Numbered from the stretch's first letter, positions 25,901 through 38,586 are shown. The stretch is DNA of 64,000 nucleotides from Apteryx mantelli (GCF_036417845.1 NC_089980.1:42282501-42346500); one strand, 5' to 3'. Numbers and translations: made by a program. Notes: a model not told the origin generated them from the letters alone.

Positions 25901-28616
25901 GGAGTGTTTCCTTGATTCCCACACTGAATTAATCACAGCATTTCAGCCTCCTCTGGACCCGCAGGGTTCACAGCTGCCACTGTAGGAAAGATGCAGCAGC
26001 TCTCCCAAGAGGAGCCTCTAGTCCCCCACAAACCCTCTTCGACCCTTTGGCTGATATAACCTGAGGAAACAGCTGGTGAGGAGAGGAAAGAAAAAATCAG
26101 GATCAGTATGAAACCCATTCATCCTCGCCTGTGCTTTCAGCAGAAATGGTGAGGGGAGGGGGAGCGCTCTTTCACCTCCCTCTCCTTTGCACTGTCAGCA
26201 AATACCTGAGCTAGCTCCAAATCCAAGAGCTCGAGTGTCATGCGACAGGGCACACCGCTATCAGGAGTGTGATCTGCCAGGGATTTCTATCTCTGCCTCA
26301 CAGGAGGACAAGCTAGCCTGGGTGGCATGGCCATGCCAATATGCCATGCTATATCCCCAGCTTTATAATCCAGAGACATACCTTCAGAGCAGGTGCCACA
26401 GGTACCCCAGCAAGACTGGGCCTGCAGTTACAATCTAATCATTTCAGGACCTCTATTTTGATTTACATTAGCAGCAGCTGTTAGGGGACTGTCTTGCTCA
26501 CTCCAGCTCAGTGAAAATTGTTGAAGACCAAGCAGGAAGAAAGGTTGGCTTGGAGGGAAATGAGCATTTAATTGTGCTGCTGCCTAAAATCAACCATTTA
26601 ACAAGAGAAGGGAGTCTACAGATACTAGTAACTACCTGACATGGTATCTCTAGGGAGAAACTGGTATGTGGGACATACAAATGATGACGTATGCCAGCAG
26701 ATGACTCCAGGCCAACTCATATTTGGACAAGCACCTTTTAGGCTGCCAGCCCTGCAAAAGGCTGGGATTTGTGGTAGCCCTGGTGCAACAGAGCTGGAAA
26801 TAGCTCACTAAGGCTTGGGGTGAGCACAGAAATGGAGGCACTCAGCTCCCTTGGGCAGACCGGCTGCTGGGTGATGGCTGGCACCCCTTCCCTCACCCCC
26901 GGTGACCCCATGCAATGGGAGACCTCAGGAGCCTTCCCTTCCTGCAAGCAGTTTCCTTAGGCCATGCATCAAGAGATCAGTGCAGAAGTTGTGTCCCTGC
27001 CTGCACCTCCCACTCCCACCAGCGTGCTGGAGGTCCCTGTCTTGCTCCAGCCAGCATCCAGCTCCCTGGCAGGCAGGAGATGCAGCAAGTGAGCTGGAAC
27101 TCCTCATTACATTTGTGTTGTGTTTCATGCTTTGATCTTGGCTGGAAAGGGGATTTTTTTTTTCCAGCCAGGAGGCTCCTCCTCATTAATTAAGCATAGG
27201 AAGGAAGAAGGGAGCTCAGCTCTGGGAGACAGGGACGAATATTTGTTTTAAAAAGCAAAAGTTAACCCTTTTGAAGAACCCTAATTGTTTCCTTTCAAAG
27301 AGGCTTAAAAACAGCCTCTGGAGACTGCTATTTCTGTTATTGGATTATTTTGAGGCTTGGACTGTACTTTGATATAGGATCAGGACCCTCTAGATTAAAA
27401 AGAAAAAAAAAAAAGCTTTCTGGAACAGACAGAAAAAGCCTAGCAAAAAAAAAAAGAAAGAAAATGCAAATGCTTAAGCTCAAATCTCATTGTTAAACAT
27501 TTGCTTTGAGACACAGACCAGCAAGGTGACACCAGCTCTAGGAAGGCTGGCTGCCAAGCACATTTCTGGCTTCACAGACAACATCGTGCACCCCAACCGC
27601 ATGGGTGGAAGATCCCCATGGATCTTCACCCAAGCATAACAGGCATTAAAGACTAGAGCTTTCTAGCGGTCCTATTACGCAAGTAAGCCAAAAAAAAAGG
27701 GGGTTAGATGCTTCCCCTTCTATTTAAGACAAAAACAGGTCCCTTCACAAATGGGTTTAAAATACATTTAAGAGCTGTTGCTGCAGCTCTGTGGATGCCT
27801 TGGGAAGCTGATGAACCTCTACATAACAGAGAGGACTTTGGCTCCTGGGCAATCGCACCAACCTGGGGCTCCCGCTGGATGAGCGCAGGGACAGAGGCCT
27901 CAGATCACCACAGTCATCCCACCCTCACGCGTAGGGGACAGGGCACAGAAAATGAAGAATGAATTTCTGGCATTACATACGTCATCACCGTAGTTTCAAA
28001 TATCAGTAAAGATTCAGACTAGCAGTTCCCTTTCACAGGCTTGATGTGAAGTTTGGTGTTTGAAATCAAGTTAAATCCAAGTTAAATTCTAGTTAGTCTC
28101 CCTGCTATTTTAATCCAACTTGATAATGCACTTTTTTTTTTTTTTTAAAGCAACAGCTAGACACCTTGCCAAGAAACAAACCAACACATGGAAACCAGAC
28201 GCTCCAGACTGACATCCTACCCCAGTTTGTCCCCTCATCAAGGCACAGGCAAACAGGGTATTTTTGCTTTCTTAATGCATCTGTCCATCGCTCTCTTAGA
28301 TGACAAATCATTCTGCCAGGCTGGTGCTCAGACAGAACAGCAGGCCCCCCAAAAATGTAGCAAAATGACATTTTACCAGAGTTATGTGACCCCACAAGCA
28401 CTGTCACCCTCATCTCCCCTAATAAATCCACACCAAAACCAGGGGTAAAAAAAAAAAAAAGACAAGAAACTCCACCTCCCCAAAAAAGTCTGACCAAAAC
28501 AGGGATAAACAGTGACCATGTCTCAGATTACAACAGCAGGAAGTTCATTAGCTGCAGAAAAATGAAGAAAAAGAATAGTATCTAGCACAACAGCCTTGAA
28601 AACCAGAGTTTTGGAT

Positions 28617-28627
28617 GGGGGGGGGGG
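28617..28627 (+). repeat. Run of 11 G
   Basis: A homopolymer G tract lies immediately upstream of the CpG-rich patch; it is prone to slippage and assembly error. Confidence 0.85.
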
Positions 28628-28659
28628 CAGAAATCTTTAATGATTTTGTTTCCCAGCAG

Positions 28660-29350
28660 CGAAAGCCAGGTCCCGAAGGGCCGCACGGCTTCTCCCTTCC
28701 GGAAGGTTCCATGGCCGCCTTGGCACAGACAAAAGCGCCACCTTCATTTAGACAAAAGCCAAAGGTTAAAGAACGGGAAGAAAGGAAAGGAAAGAAAGAG
28801 AAAACCACCAGCCCCCCATCACGGGGGCAGCTGAGCCCCAGCAGCAGTTTTGCTCGGACAAGCTGGGCGGCCCTTACCTCCCTGCTGCGGCTCCAACCCC
28901 TTCGCTGCGTTAAAAGAAAGGTGAATCTTGCCCCTGCAATTTAGGCAGGGCACCCTCCGCTTATTCGAAGTGGTGAGGGCTCAAGCGCCGCTGGGCTCGC
29001 CGCCTGCCTGCCGGCCTGCCCTGAGCCCGTGCAGGCAGTGAGCCCCGGGCTGCTTCTGGTCACTGCCAGAGCCAGCAGCCGAGGCTGCGCTGGGGTCCCC
29101 GGGAAGCCATCTGCTGCACGAACCTATGGCGCTGCTAGCAGGACTCCCGATCCAAAAAGCTAGGCGTGCGCTGCTCAGGAGCTCGTGGTTAAAATGGCCC
29201 CCCTGGGTGAGCTGAAGATGAACGTGTGGGCTTGCGGTTGAAGGATGAATTTGGTCAGCAAGCTGTTGCTGTTTGCAGAGACAGGGAGATATACGTGCAA
29301 ATGCAACCACTGCATACGCTGCACCTAAGATGAAAACAAGGTTATGTCTT
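28660..29350. promoter_or_regulatory. CpG-rich patch between the two genes, possible promoter
   Basis: By eye count there are over 30 CpG dinucleotides in roughly 690 bp, while flanking kilobases have very few. It contains ccgcc, ccccggg and gcgccgc blocks and no long simple repeat. CpG-rich islands inside CpG-depleted vertebrate DNA often mark promoters. No coding first exon is recognised. A consensus donor AG|GTAAGT lies downstream on + at 29608-29613, so a + strand non-coding transcript is possible. Confidence 0.35.
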
Positions 29351-30105
29351 TGAGCTCCAAGGAAGTCCTCGGCCTGGCCCCTGGTTTACCCACTCTGAAA
29401 GCGCATCTCAATGAGCTCCAGCCTCTCTCCGCCTCCTACTTGCCCTGCTGTCCTCTATCCAGTGTCTCCTCCACCCATGTCCCTGAAGGCTTCAGCCCTG
29501 ATGTTGGCTTTCCTGGCTTCTTTTCAGCTGGCCTTATTTAACTCCTTCCTTTGAAGCAGGCCTCTCCTCCCCCTTTCAGTCACTCCCTTGCTGTCAGCAT
29601 ACCGCTTAGGTAAGTAAGCAAGCGTATAGCCAGCGTCTTAAAACCTGAGCTTCCTTCATTGGCCTCCTATTGTACTGGTATGTCTCAATGTGGATAACAA
29701 GATCTTCGCTAGCAGGACTATCTGTCTTGTCTTTTTTTTTTTTTTTTAAGTGAACTCACATGTTCCCTTTGCTGTTCTTTGCTTTATCCACAGTCTTTTT
29801 AAAAGATGACCTTGGATGTGGTAATGATGTGGTGGCTCTGTGGCTAGTTCCCTACCATTGCAAAGTGGGGACGTGCTTGTGTTCACTTTGTTGCTTGCTC
29901 CCCCAGAACAACCTGTGAACCTTCTCACCCAACCTGCAGTGACTGTGTCATCTAAAGAGCTAGATGCTCGTGATCAAAGAGAAAGACCCATAGCCTAGCA
30001 AAAGAATGCACCCAGACCCCAACTCACCTTTCAGACTTTCCAGCAAAACGCACAGAAAACTCAACTACAAAGAAATTTACTGAGACACAGTGGGGACAAT
30101 ATATC

Positions 30106-30111
30106 TTTAAT
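30106..30111 (-). promoter_or_regulatory. DAAM2: Candidate DAAM2 distal poly(A) signal (ATTAAA)
   Basis: On the minus strand ATTAAA is preceded by A/T-rich sequence (with an A10GCA11-like run) and followed by atattgtccccactgtgtct, a T/G-containing stretch typical of cleavage regions. Confidence 0.33.
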
Positions 30112-30888
30112 TTTTTTTTTTGCTTTTTTTTTTAGTATTAGAGTATATTCTTATAAAAAGATATGGATAAAAAGGACACTACAGGATTTGTACATTTAAT
30201 TCACTTATAGTCTTAAACTGACTAAGAAATGAGGATACGCCAAGGCATTACAGCAGCACACAACCTCCCACTTTGGTAAGCAGCATTGTACTTTCTAGCT
30301 TGGCAGGCAGGAGCACGTCCCAAAGTGACCTGTGAGTTTCAAGCTGAGCAGGCTTGCAGGGAGGAGAACGGCTGGAGATGGAGGTGGTTTGGGAGAAGTG
30401 CAAGCGTAGAGGTACCTGAATCTCCTTACAATTCTCAAAACTGCAAAGGTTTTTAAGGAGCCTTTTTAAAGGTAAGTGTGAAGGAGAGCTGAATGACTTG
30501 TTATGGAGGCTTTTCCAGATCAGTTGGGTGAGAGCTCCTACTGGTGGACAGCCCTTCACCATGCCCTTCAGGAGCCTTGTGGAACATCTTATAAACAGCC
30601 AAAACAGTCCAAAGGGGAGTTTTGATCCAGATGCTGCTATGAATTATGCTGGTGTAAACCCAGGGCAACCTGTGCTGGCTATACGGGAACTATTCCACAT
30701 TAACACCAGTAACAGAGAGGACTTGTTTTAAAAGATCTTTTGAGTGTCCAGACTCTCTCTTGAAAAGTGATGCCATAACCCCTTTCTAGACTAATGGCAT
30801 CCTTCTCAGCAAGTACAGTGAGCAAAATCTAGCCAATTTCAGGGGATTCTGGTTATCAAAACTACTACTCAGAGTAGCAGATAGCTTT

Positions 30889-30898
30889 AAAAAAAAAA

Positions 30899-30933
<35 letters not shown>
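30889..30933. repeat. A-run / (TA)n / (CA)n compound microsatellite
   Basis: About 11 A are followed by about six TA and eleven CA units. Low-complexity tract inside the probable DAAM2 3' UTR. Confidence 0.9.
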
Positions 30934-32133
30934 TAAATTCTACGTTTTCAGTTGACCAACTTGTGTTAACCACGTTGGCCTCTTCAGCCTCCCTTCCTTT
31001 GATAACAGAAACTAAGGTGGCCAATGGGGGCTAACTACCTGGATGACAGACGACCAGAGATCTCCCACGTTCAGGACAGAAGCTGAGGAGCAATGGCCCA
31101 ACACCTGGGGACTGCTAGGAACTCCATGAGTAGAAAGCCAATCAGTAGAAAGATTTTGTTGATCCTGTTGATGTTAATGGATAGAAAGTGAATGTAAATT
31201 CAGTGTCCTTTTGGCATCAGTCACTGGTTAAAGCTAACAAGCAGCAGCACTGAGCACACCCTAAAGAACCTAAACTTTCAGTAAGAAAAACAGTCCAGCA
31301 CTTCCGGGTGCAAAGAGAAGCTTGGGGAGGGGGAAAGAAGGAAAAAAGGGAAGGGGAAGAAATCCTGGTTTCTTGGTTTTGGAAATAGGAAGGAATAATA
31401 GCTCTGAGAAGAGAGAACTGTCCCAGTTTGTCTCACACAACATGTTAACTCTGGTGAGAAGTTACAGGGCATGAATTACTTTTGTACATCTATCCAAGCT
31501 CCTTTGGATCATGGCAAGAATTTGGGTTGAAGGGTGAAGCCTGAGTGAACAACTGTGCAGTTTAACACTTTTCAATCTTCCCACTGTGATTCATGATGAG
31601 AAAATAAAAAGTTTTTTTTTTTAAAAAAAAAGCTCTAAAATAACTGATCTGTGTAAGTTCACCATATGCTTTAAAACACTTGCTTTCCCAGGTCCAATAT
31701 CACTAGGGGCAGAGTGATAAGAAGAAAGCCAAAGGAAAGGTTTTTCTTCCTCCTTTACCACACCAACACTGCTCACACGCAGCCCTCACCTAGCTCAGCT
31801 TGCTGCAGAATAACCAAGCCAGATGTCTAGCTGGTGTAATGCCCTGGCATGGTCTCAATAGTCTTTGCTGTTATGCAGTGTATACATACAAACATAGCAA
31901 ACTAAAATAAGGCAAAATAAATAGAGGTGTCAGATTTACAGGTTCCCCTTAGAGATTCCTAAAACCTTTTTTTAAAAAAACATATAACCCCCAAACAAAA
32001 AAGAAAACAAAAACAACCAACCCAGAAACAAAACTGCATACATCATGTACATCATCAACTGTACAACTGATCTCCATTCCCCTCACGGAAACTCCTGACA
32101 CAAGCTTCTCCCATGCTCAAAGTATGAGCTTTC

Positions 32134-32135
<2 letters not shown>

Positions 32136-32164
<29 letters not shown>
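32136..32164. repeat. Run of 29 A (+ strand)
   Basis: This is the longest homopolymer in the window. Upstream sequence shows no retrocopy homology and no target-site duplication was found, so I treat it as simple sequence (poly-U in the DAAM2 transcript if the UTR extends here). Confidence 0.85.
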
Positions 32165-32166
<2 letters not shown>

Positions 32167-32773
32167 AAGATTCAGCCAGTGGGGCTGGTCGTTACAGAAA
32201 CACCTGCCCCACAGCCTTCCGACAGGGCCCCTCACACTTCCTTTCCCTTCCTCGGACATTGTGACCACATTACAGAAATGCTTCTGAAGGACACGCAAAT
32301 TGTCTCTCTATTGGGAAGTCTCTCACCTCTAAACACTAGTCCTGCTTCTGCCCTTGTAGGGAACTGGTGCCTGGACTACAGATGTGCTACAGGGCAGGGA
32401 ATGACCTTGCTGCCCTGAAGTTACTTCACCTTGTAGCATTTCCAGAGAGTTGTGACTGACTGAGAAGAGTGACCCAGGCCAAAGGGAGCGAGACGGTGAG
32501 GGAGTGAAGTAAGTTTTTCAGTCTTTTCTAGGGTCAACCTAATGCAACCTTCTTAAGAACAATGCAGAAATCCAGAGGTAAGTGAGGGAGGACTAGACCT
32601 CTGGGGACAAGGTTTGGAGAGCGAAAAAATACTTCCCCCTCTTGGTGTGAGGAACTCTGTCATAAAGCTAGCATTGCCTGCATTTCTGTAGGAAGAGTAA
32701 AGCAGAATAAGTCCTGGATTATACACCTCTCTCTCACATTTCCCCCTGTACTTATTTCCAAAGTGAGAGCAAT

Positions 32774-32779
32774 TTTATT
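32774..32779 (-). promoter_or_regulatory. DAAM2: Candidate DAAM2 proximal poly(A) signal (AATAAA)
   Basis: On the minus strand this reads tttaAATAAAattgctctcactttgg. It would give a 3' UTR of about 3.5 kb. The downstream T-rich element is modest. Confidence 0.27.
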
Positions 32780-35700
32780 TAAAATGCTGGTGCTTGACAC
32801 AGCTGTAAGGACAACAACAGACCTTTGCCCTTCTCCGGATCTCAGAGCCTGATGGAGAGGGTCACTCAGTGTTATGCCTCATGACAGCCTGCTGTACCTG
32901 CTGGGGCTCTGCTAGCACTAGAGGATGCTGAATATGATTTTCCCATCTCCTTCAGCAGTTAGCGACTCTACTGCAACTGCATATGAAGAACAGAGCACAG
33001 CTGCACTCACAGCACCTAAGTGACTAGATGCAAGGACAAATGCAGCTTCAGCAACAATCTGAAGCCAGGCCCTAGAGCAGAGCCATCTTTTTCCTTATCT
33101 TCTGTGTGGCCAGTCTCATCTTCATATGGTAGACATATTAACAGGCCTCTCCACTTGTCACCACTTATAAGAAATCACTACTTGCCTCAGCGTTCAACCA
33201 AGCTTTTCCCAAACCTTCTCAGTGAATGTTTACCATGTAGTCAACAGTCAGGGGAGACTGTTCAGCATGCTGAAGGAAGCCTTCAGCCACCAGCAGACAC
33301 TCTAAAACAGAAGTCTGGTGCTCTATGATGCTAAGACAGTTGAGCTGCAATGAATCGGGGCGTGACTCCAGGCTTTCTGTCAGTCCCAGTAATGTATCCC
33401 ACAGCTGATTTATAGGAGTTGTACGATTCTTTGTGTCTGAGTCAGGGAGGTGGCAAAACTAAAGCAGCTTTTTTTGACTCTCTCAGCATGGCTGGAGTAC
33501 CATGTACCACCATACAGGATCTCTAAATCAGCACTGAGCTGCGTACACAAATGAACAGATGTCTTATCACATCATATCCTCTCTCTGCTTTTGCTACATT
33601 TGTGGCCTGGCAAAGTGACTTCAGTTTCAAAAAGCACAGCATGAACCTGGTTTGACCAGGTGGGGAGAATGCTGTATTTATATTCAAGGGTTTTGCCCTG
33701 AGCTGTTCCTTCTCTGACAGCACTGCCATGCTGACAGTCTGCTTTATCAAATAAGTACCTGGGGAGCAAGCAGCCGTAAGCTGGACAGAGCCATGAGTCA
33801 CATCTTCTTGCACCAGGGCTGACCTTGACACTATGCTTGAATTTCTGAGCAAGTCTTAAAACCAGGGAGAACACAGAGGGAAAACACTACAATGTTCTAA
33901 TCCTTAAAAACATCATCTTTGGAATTCAGAGATTATCTAAATCTAAATTTGACTGTATACCAATTTGGCACATATTACCACCTCTCATACGGCTTACATG
34001 GCATAGGTTATATGGCATGCTTTAAAACAAGACAAACAAAAAGGGCTGGGATATAGCATGTCTACTTCAGGGAGCAGCAAGGAGCTCGTTAATATAATTT
34101 ATAAGAGACATTTTTAAAAATCCATTTTGTAATTTAAAATAAAAATGCTTAAAAAAGTGAGAGTTTTTTCTTAAATTTTCAAAAACCTTTATGAAATAGT
34201 CTTTCTTCTAAAAGGTGCTTGTGTCCGCTGCAGTGTGCATTGCTGTTAATTGCTAATCCCAGAAGGGGAGTGGGATAATAAGGGAGGAGAATGCACCCAG
34301 CTCTTGTAAGATACCAGCTCTTTACGATGAGTATTATACAGAGGCGCGGCAGTCTGGAATGTCGTAAATAGGGAAATTCTGGGGTGGGAGACTCAGTAAA
34401 CAATAAAACATTAGAGTTTAACAATTATGACTTATTTTGCTTTTTCCCATAGTTTACAAAATTATTTTACTCTCAAAGTGTTCAGAAAACCACCACAGTT
34501 TGCTCCCCCAGTATTGGTAGTGTGTAATACTGATGCTGTTCTGTTCTGGAAGTTCTGTTCTGCAGACTCAGTGCAGAACCTCAGGTTGAATGACATTCAA
34601 AGAAAAATCAAACCAAAAGATTAAAGTGACAAATGAAGCTTTTTTCACTTCCCTAGGATTCCCTGACATTTTGTGCTGTTGACTACTGATGCACAGTTTG
34701 CACCTCTAGTGAGAGAGGTGAGTCCCTCTCTCAATTGTTCTCTCTTCTTCTTGCTTAGGAGGAAGAATCCATCACCATTTCTTTCTTTTCCTCTTTTCCC
34801 TCTCTGAGGAGGATGATCAAAAAGGAAGACAAGATTAAAAAAAAGCCCATGACTACCCACATAATCCCCACCCTTTCCTAGAGCCATGAAGGTACACAGA
34901 GTTCAGGAGTAAGAGGTGTCTTCTTGCGGTTCTTTGCTTTTTTGGCTGTGCTTCACATGTGTAGTTTAAATACAAATTTCTTTTTTTCCTATGAGTTAAC
35001 TCATCTCCAAAGCCTGCTCAGTTTATACAGTTCTGTGTCCTCCTCAAAAATTCTCAGTTTTGTATATGGGATCCTCCATTTGTTCATCCTGAGAAATCCC
35101 TTCAAAATGGGAAAGGCTGTGGGTTCCAAGGCTCTCCTTTGACACCATTCATATCTTACTGAGTTATGTGATTCACCTAGATAGGAGTGGGGTGTGTGCA
35201 GTGAAGCCCATTAGATGGAAACTCCAGTTCATCCCAACAGCAATTGCAGTGAGCATCAGGTGGAGGAGAAATCTCATTTCTTGCAGCCAGTGACCCCATT
35301 TGTTTTTCGCTACTTGTGACCTGTGGATGATGCTAGAGAACTCCCAGTTTCCACTGGGTTGTACTAAGAAATGTTGCACAAACAGGTAAGAAATGTTCAG
35401 CTGCTTCCCTCCCACCCTCCAGCAATGACAACAGGCTCCACAGGCATCTATTTCTAACCTCAAACAGGCAGTGTCTTACTTTTCTGAACTGCAAGCCAGA
35501 GCTCCTTTCCTAGGAGATGTATTTCTTATCTTTGAGGCTCAACCATCAACAAATTCCAGAAAATGGCTTTTATAAAAGCAGAATCCAAAAGACTTCAGCG
35601 AAGTATGTCATGTTGATTATGATTCTTGAATTCCAATTTGTTCCTGAACCTGATTTCTTCCTTCTGACTAACACTTTGGACAGTGTAGGCCACACAAGAC

Positions 35701-36286
35701 TATTATACAGCACAGAAGATCAAAAGCATTTTTCACGTTCTAATTGACGGCTTGCTGTAAAATCCAATCCTGGAAGGGGACTGGAAACACCAAGAACCAC
35801 TTCTTGACAAGCCCCCCCGAGGCCAATCTAGATCTTGAAGAAGCAACAGGTGTGTTTACAGAGCTGCTTTGAAATTAATGTCTTCCTTATTATCAGCAAG
35901 ATGGAGAACATAGCTAGTTTTTACTTTGGCACATAGAAAATTATCCTTCTCCAGCTGCGAGGCAGTCCACAAGGCCCAAGTACTTTCTGTCATCACCACA
36001 AGGCCTTTGATGACACAATAAACTCCCAGAAGCAAGTCTGTTAGCTCTGAATGGCCAAGTCACAAACCCTGCTGGCTCCATAGAGGCACTTCTACAATGG
36101 TTCAAATTAGGAGCACAGAGAAGGGATGAGAAGAAAGCTGATCATAGAAAGGTAATGTCTCTAGCCACAGGCCAAAGAAATCCTTTGGAGCAGCTGTCAG
36201 CCAGGCACCATTGCACACATTCATCTTCCTTGTTTTGCACTTTTTCATCATCTTCTTTTGGTTGATTATTTTTCTTCCTCTTCTAA

Positions 36287-36502
36287 TTAATAATTTAGCT
36301 TTGTCACCACCCGCTCCCGGCTTGTCTCTAAGCCCTGGTTCCCCGAACGCTTGCGGTTACGCTTGAGCTTGGATAAGTCTTTGTCAAAGACTTCACCTGA
36401 CCTTAATGCTGATACCAGGTCATCAAACTCCCCACTCTCCTCGGAGATACTTCCTGCTTTTGCTTTCTTTTGTCGCCTCTCTTTTTCCCTCTGCTCTTTT
36501 AG
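36287..36502 (-). CDS. DAAM2: DAAM2 final coding exon: basic tail and DAD
   Basis: This exon is 71 codons plus TAA (36287-36289 on +). It begins [18 protein letters not shown], a charged continuation of the FH2 tail. The diaphanous autoregulatory domain follows, [20 protein letters not shown], with the basic stretch KLKRNRKR after it. The DAD binds the N-terminal DID to hold the formin inactive until Rho/Dvl binding (family knowledge). The protein ends VVTKLNY. The acceptor on minus is tctccacag. Confidence 0.96.
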   Translation of the reverse strand, partial: LKEQREKERRQKKAKAGSISEESGEFDDLVSALRSGEVFDKDLSKLKRNRKRSGNQGLETSRERVVTKLNY

Positions 36503-37218
36503 CTGTGGAGAAAGACACAGAGCTTTAGTATTAGCTAACTGAGACACTAGATTACTAGAAATACTGTCAAGGAGCAGATAGGTGTGTCAGTATGGTTTAG
36601 GAAAAAAGAAATCAGGAGCTTACATACAAGGCCATCACCAGTGCCAATGGCACTTGACAGCCATGCTGGCTTTCCCCTCTTCTGCACAGGCAAGCAGACA
36701 GCAGGAGAAATGAGAAATGAGTAGTATCTTGTGTTTGCGTCACAAAGCACTACCACCCTGGAGCAGGGAGGAAGCATGGGATATGTCTATGCTGCAGCTA
36801 TTTTGCACAAATTTTGCAGTAGGCTAGCGTCAGCAAAGTAACTGTGCCAAAGTGATACTCTACAAATGATGCTGGCATAAGTGATTATCCAGCTTCTAGG
36901 GCCAGGCTTGCAGCGACCTCTGTGCAGCAGCAGCTACTGTGCTAACAGTACCTAACCTAGTGAGTTTAAAGTCAGCTTGAATGCATCTACACAAACCACA
37001 GTCACTACTATAGACACAAACAGTTTTGCACTTAGGCCAGGAGTAGCTACATTCAGACAGGCAGAAAGGTCACAATGCGGCAAAAGGAGGAAAAGAAGAA
37101 GGAAAAAAATTCTGACAGCCGTAACATAGGCTGCAAGCTGAACACATTGGAGAATGAAAAGTGCATGAGAAATCAAAATATCAACAGAAACTCTGTCCAC
37201 CAAACAGCTCATGTTTGG

Positions 37219-37264
37219 ATGAAGGCAGCATCTTGCAGTTTGTATGAAGGCAGCATCTTGCAGT
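37219..37264. repeat. 25-bp direct tandem repeat
   Basis: The 21-nt unit starting atgaaggcagcatcttgcag occurs perfectly at 37219 and 37244, separated by 4 nt. DAAM2 intron. Confidence 0.9.
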
Positions 37265-37344
37265 GATGGGAACAGGAAGGAACATTGCCTTGAATCCGGA
37301 AAAAGAAACTGGTTATAAACAGAAAGAGTAATGAAACAGTCCAA

Positions 37345-37415
37345 ATGCACTGTTAGTGTCACGTGGACAGCAAGTACTCAGCCTGGGCAGGGAATAGAAC
37401 CACTGATTTTACAAA
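37345..37415 (-). repeat. Degraded MIR/L2-like SINE fragment
   Basis: The + strand reads gtcacgtggacagcaagta, then gggcagggaatagaacca. This resembles the reverse complement of the MIR core (gtcacacagctagtaagt... gggaatagaaccca). The call is by eye. Confidence 0.45.
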
Positions 37416-38586
37416 TCATCAAATAGGTCCATCTGTCAATGTGAGGCCCTTGGTCTCACTAAAGTGGCACCAGGGAATTCGGTTATCTTCCACACTGGTC
37501 AGCTACATGATTAGTGGAGACACCAAGGCACAGATAAGACTTTTGAAAGGCAGGTTGCTCATTCTGTGCCTTAGTCCCAAGCTGCAGGAAGACTTTTTCC
37601 ATAAGCAAACTACAACCCCTGCCCTGATGCATCAGGTTTGTCAAATCATCTCAGTGCTTTAACAGCGGGCTCCTGTACTTTCTAGGCTAGCTGATATGAA
37701 ACTTGAGTCTAAGTCCTGGCATTTTATCTCTTTGTCCAACAGTTCCAAGAACCCTGCTGACATCCAAGAGTTTTACCTGTCTCCTCTTCTGACTAGAGCA
37801 GAACAGGGTGCATTTGGAATAACAAACATTAAAAGCAGCAGTTCTCTTAAGCGTAGCCTGGGGCTGTGGTGGCTGCTGGAATTAAAGTGCTGGCAGAGTG
37901 GAAGGATGCAGAGGAATGCCGAGCTGTTCTCAGGCTTCAGGAAAGTCTGAGGTTAGAGGGGGAGGCTGGTTCACATGAATCCCTGGGGATACACACATCA
38001 GTCTCCCAGCAGCAAAATCAATGATGCGCACAAGCTCTCTTGCCACGTCAAGGACAAAAGCAGCCTCAGTAATCAAGACATTAAGGCCAGTCAGAGAGAA
38101 ATATTGCTAGTGTAGGTTGAAGTAGGCACCAGGGCATTCAGTGTGTTACTATATGCTGTCAGATGACAGGCACAGAGCAGATGATGATAGAGGCTGAGTG
38201 GAAGCTGACCAGCTGGCAGGACCGAGGGAAATCTGGCTCCAAGAGCTTTGTGCAGAGCCTGCAGCCTGAAAGGAGGACAGTCTGACCCTGGGCAGGGGTA
38301 ACACCATGTTGCAAAGTGCCAGGGCAGAAAAGGCAAGGCCAGAGTTGGGTACCTAGACCCAAAGGAGGTAATTTGGGAGCCAAACAGCATGCCCTTGAGG
38401 TCTGACAAGACAGCTGACAGGAAAACATCATTTTTTGTGAGTAGTAGGACCAAGGGAGGTGGCAGGGAGAAGGGTATGAGACAGACAGGATAGGACATGA
38501 GCACTGGAACTGGCTCTGTCAATCTTTCTCTCTTGAGACACACAAAGGTGATGAAATGAAATCCCTTCCTGTGCGTGGGTTCTCAC

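Larger units (their letters stand above)
21501..28650. other. Intergenic region, no gene recognised
   Basis: No coding exon is recognised. It includes a (CA)n tract at 22901-22919, T runs near 24868-24881 and 28132-28146, and A-rich stretches near 27401-27457. Open frames up to 165 codons occur (22638-23135, -), but three frames are open over the same bases and the products are low-complexity Cys/Ser/Val-rich sequences. The stretch 27170-27400 (ttaattaagc, ggattattttgagg) could be regulatory, but sequence alone does not show this. Confidence 0.6.
30106..36286 (-). other. DAAM2: Probable DAAM2 3' UTR (end uncertain)
   Basis: Non-coding sequence follows the DAAM2 stop on the minus strand. It is A/T-rich in parts, with ATA/CA and poly(A) tracts and no convincing splice sites or other gene. 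Two minus-strand poly(A) candidates are AATAAA at 32774-32779 (3.5 kb UTR) and ATTAAA at 30106-30111 (6.2 kb UTR). The true end cannot be decided here. Confidence 0.42.
36503..38586 (-). other. DAAM2: DAAM2 intron with tandem duplication and MIR-like fragment
   Basis: A 2.1 kb intron between the DAD exon and the FH2-tail exon. It contains a 25-bp direct repeat (37219-37264) and a degraded MIR/L2-like segment near 37345-37415. No other gene is seen. Confidence 0.75.

Noticed and set aside
32100..32164. Poly(A) tract as the tail of a processed pseudogene or retroelement
   Set aside because: No coding or repeat homology upstream and no target-site duplication found by eye.
36090..36112. ggttcaaatta as a tRNA B box
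   Set aside because: Lacks the CC ending, an A box and acceptor-stem pairing.
36287..36502. Assignment of the formin to DAAM1
   Set aside because: The DAD is shared, but the RKRSGNQ...LNY ending, SISEESGEF segment and MOCS1 neighbour fit DAAM2 better than DAAM1 (which ends LNF).
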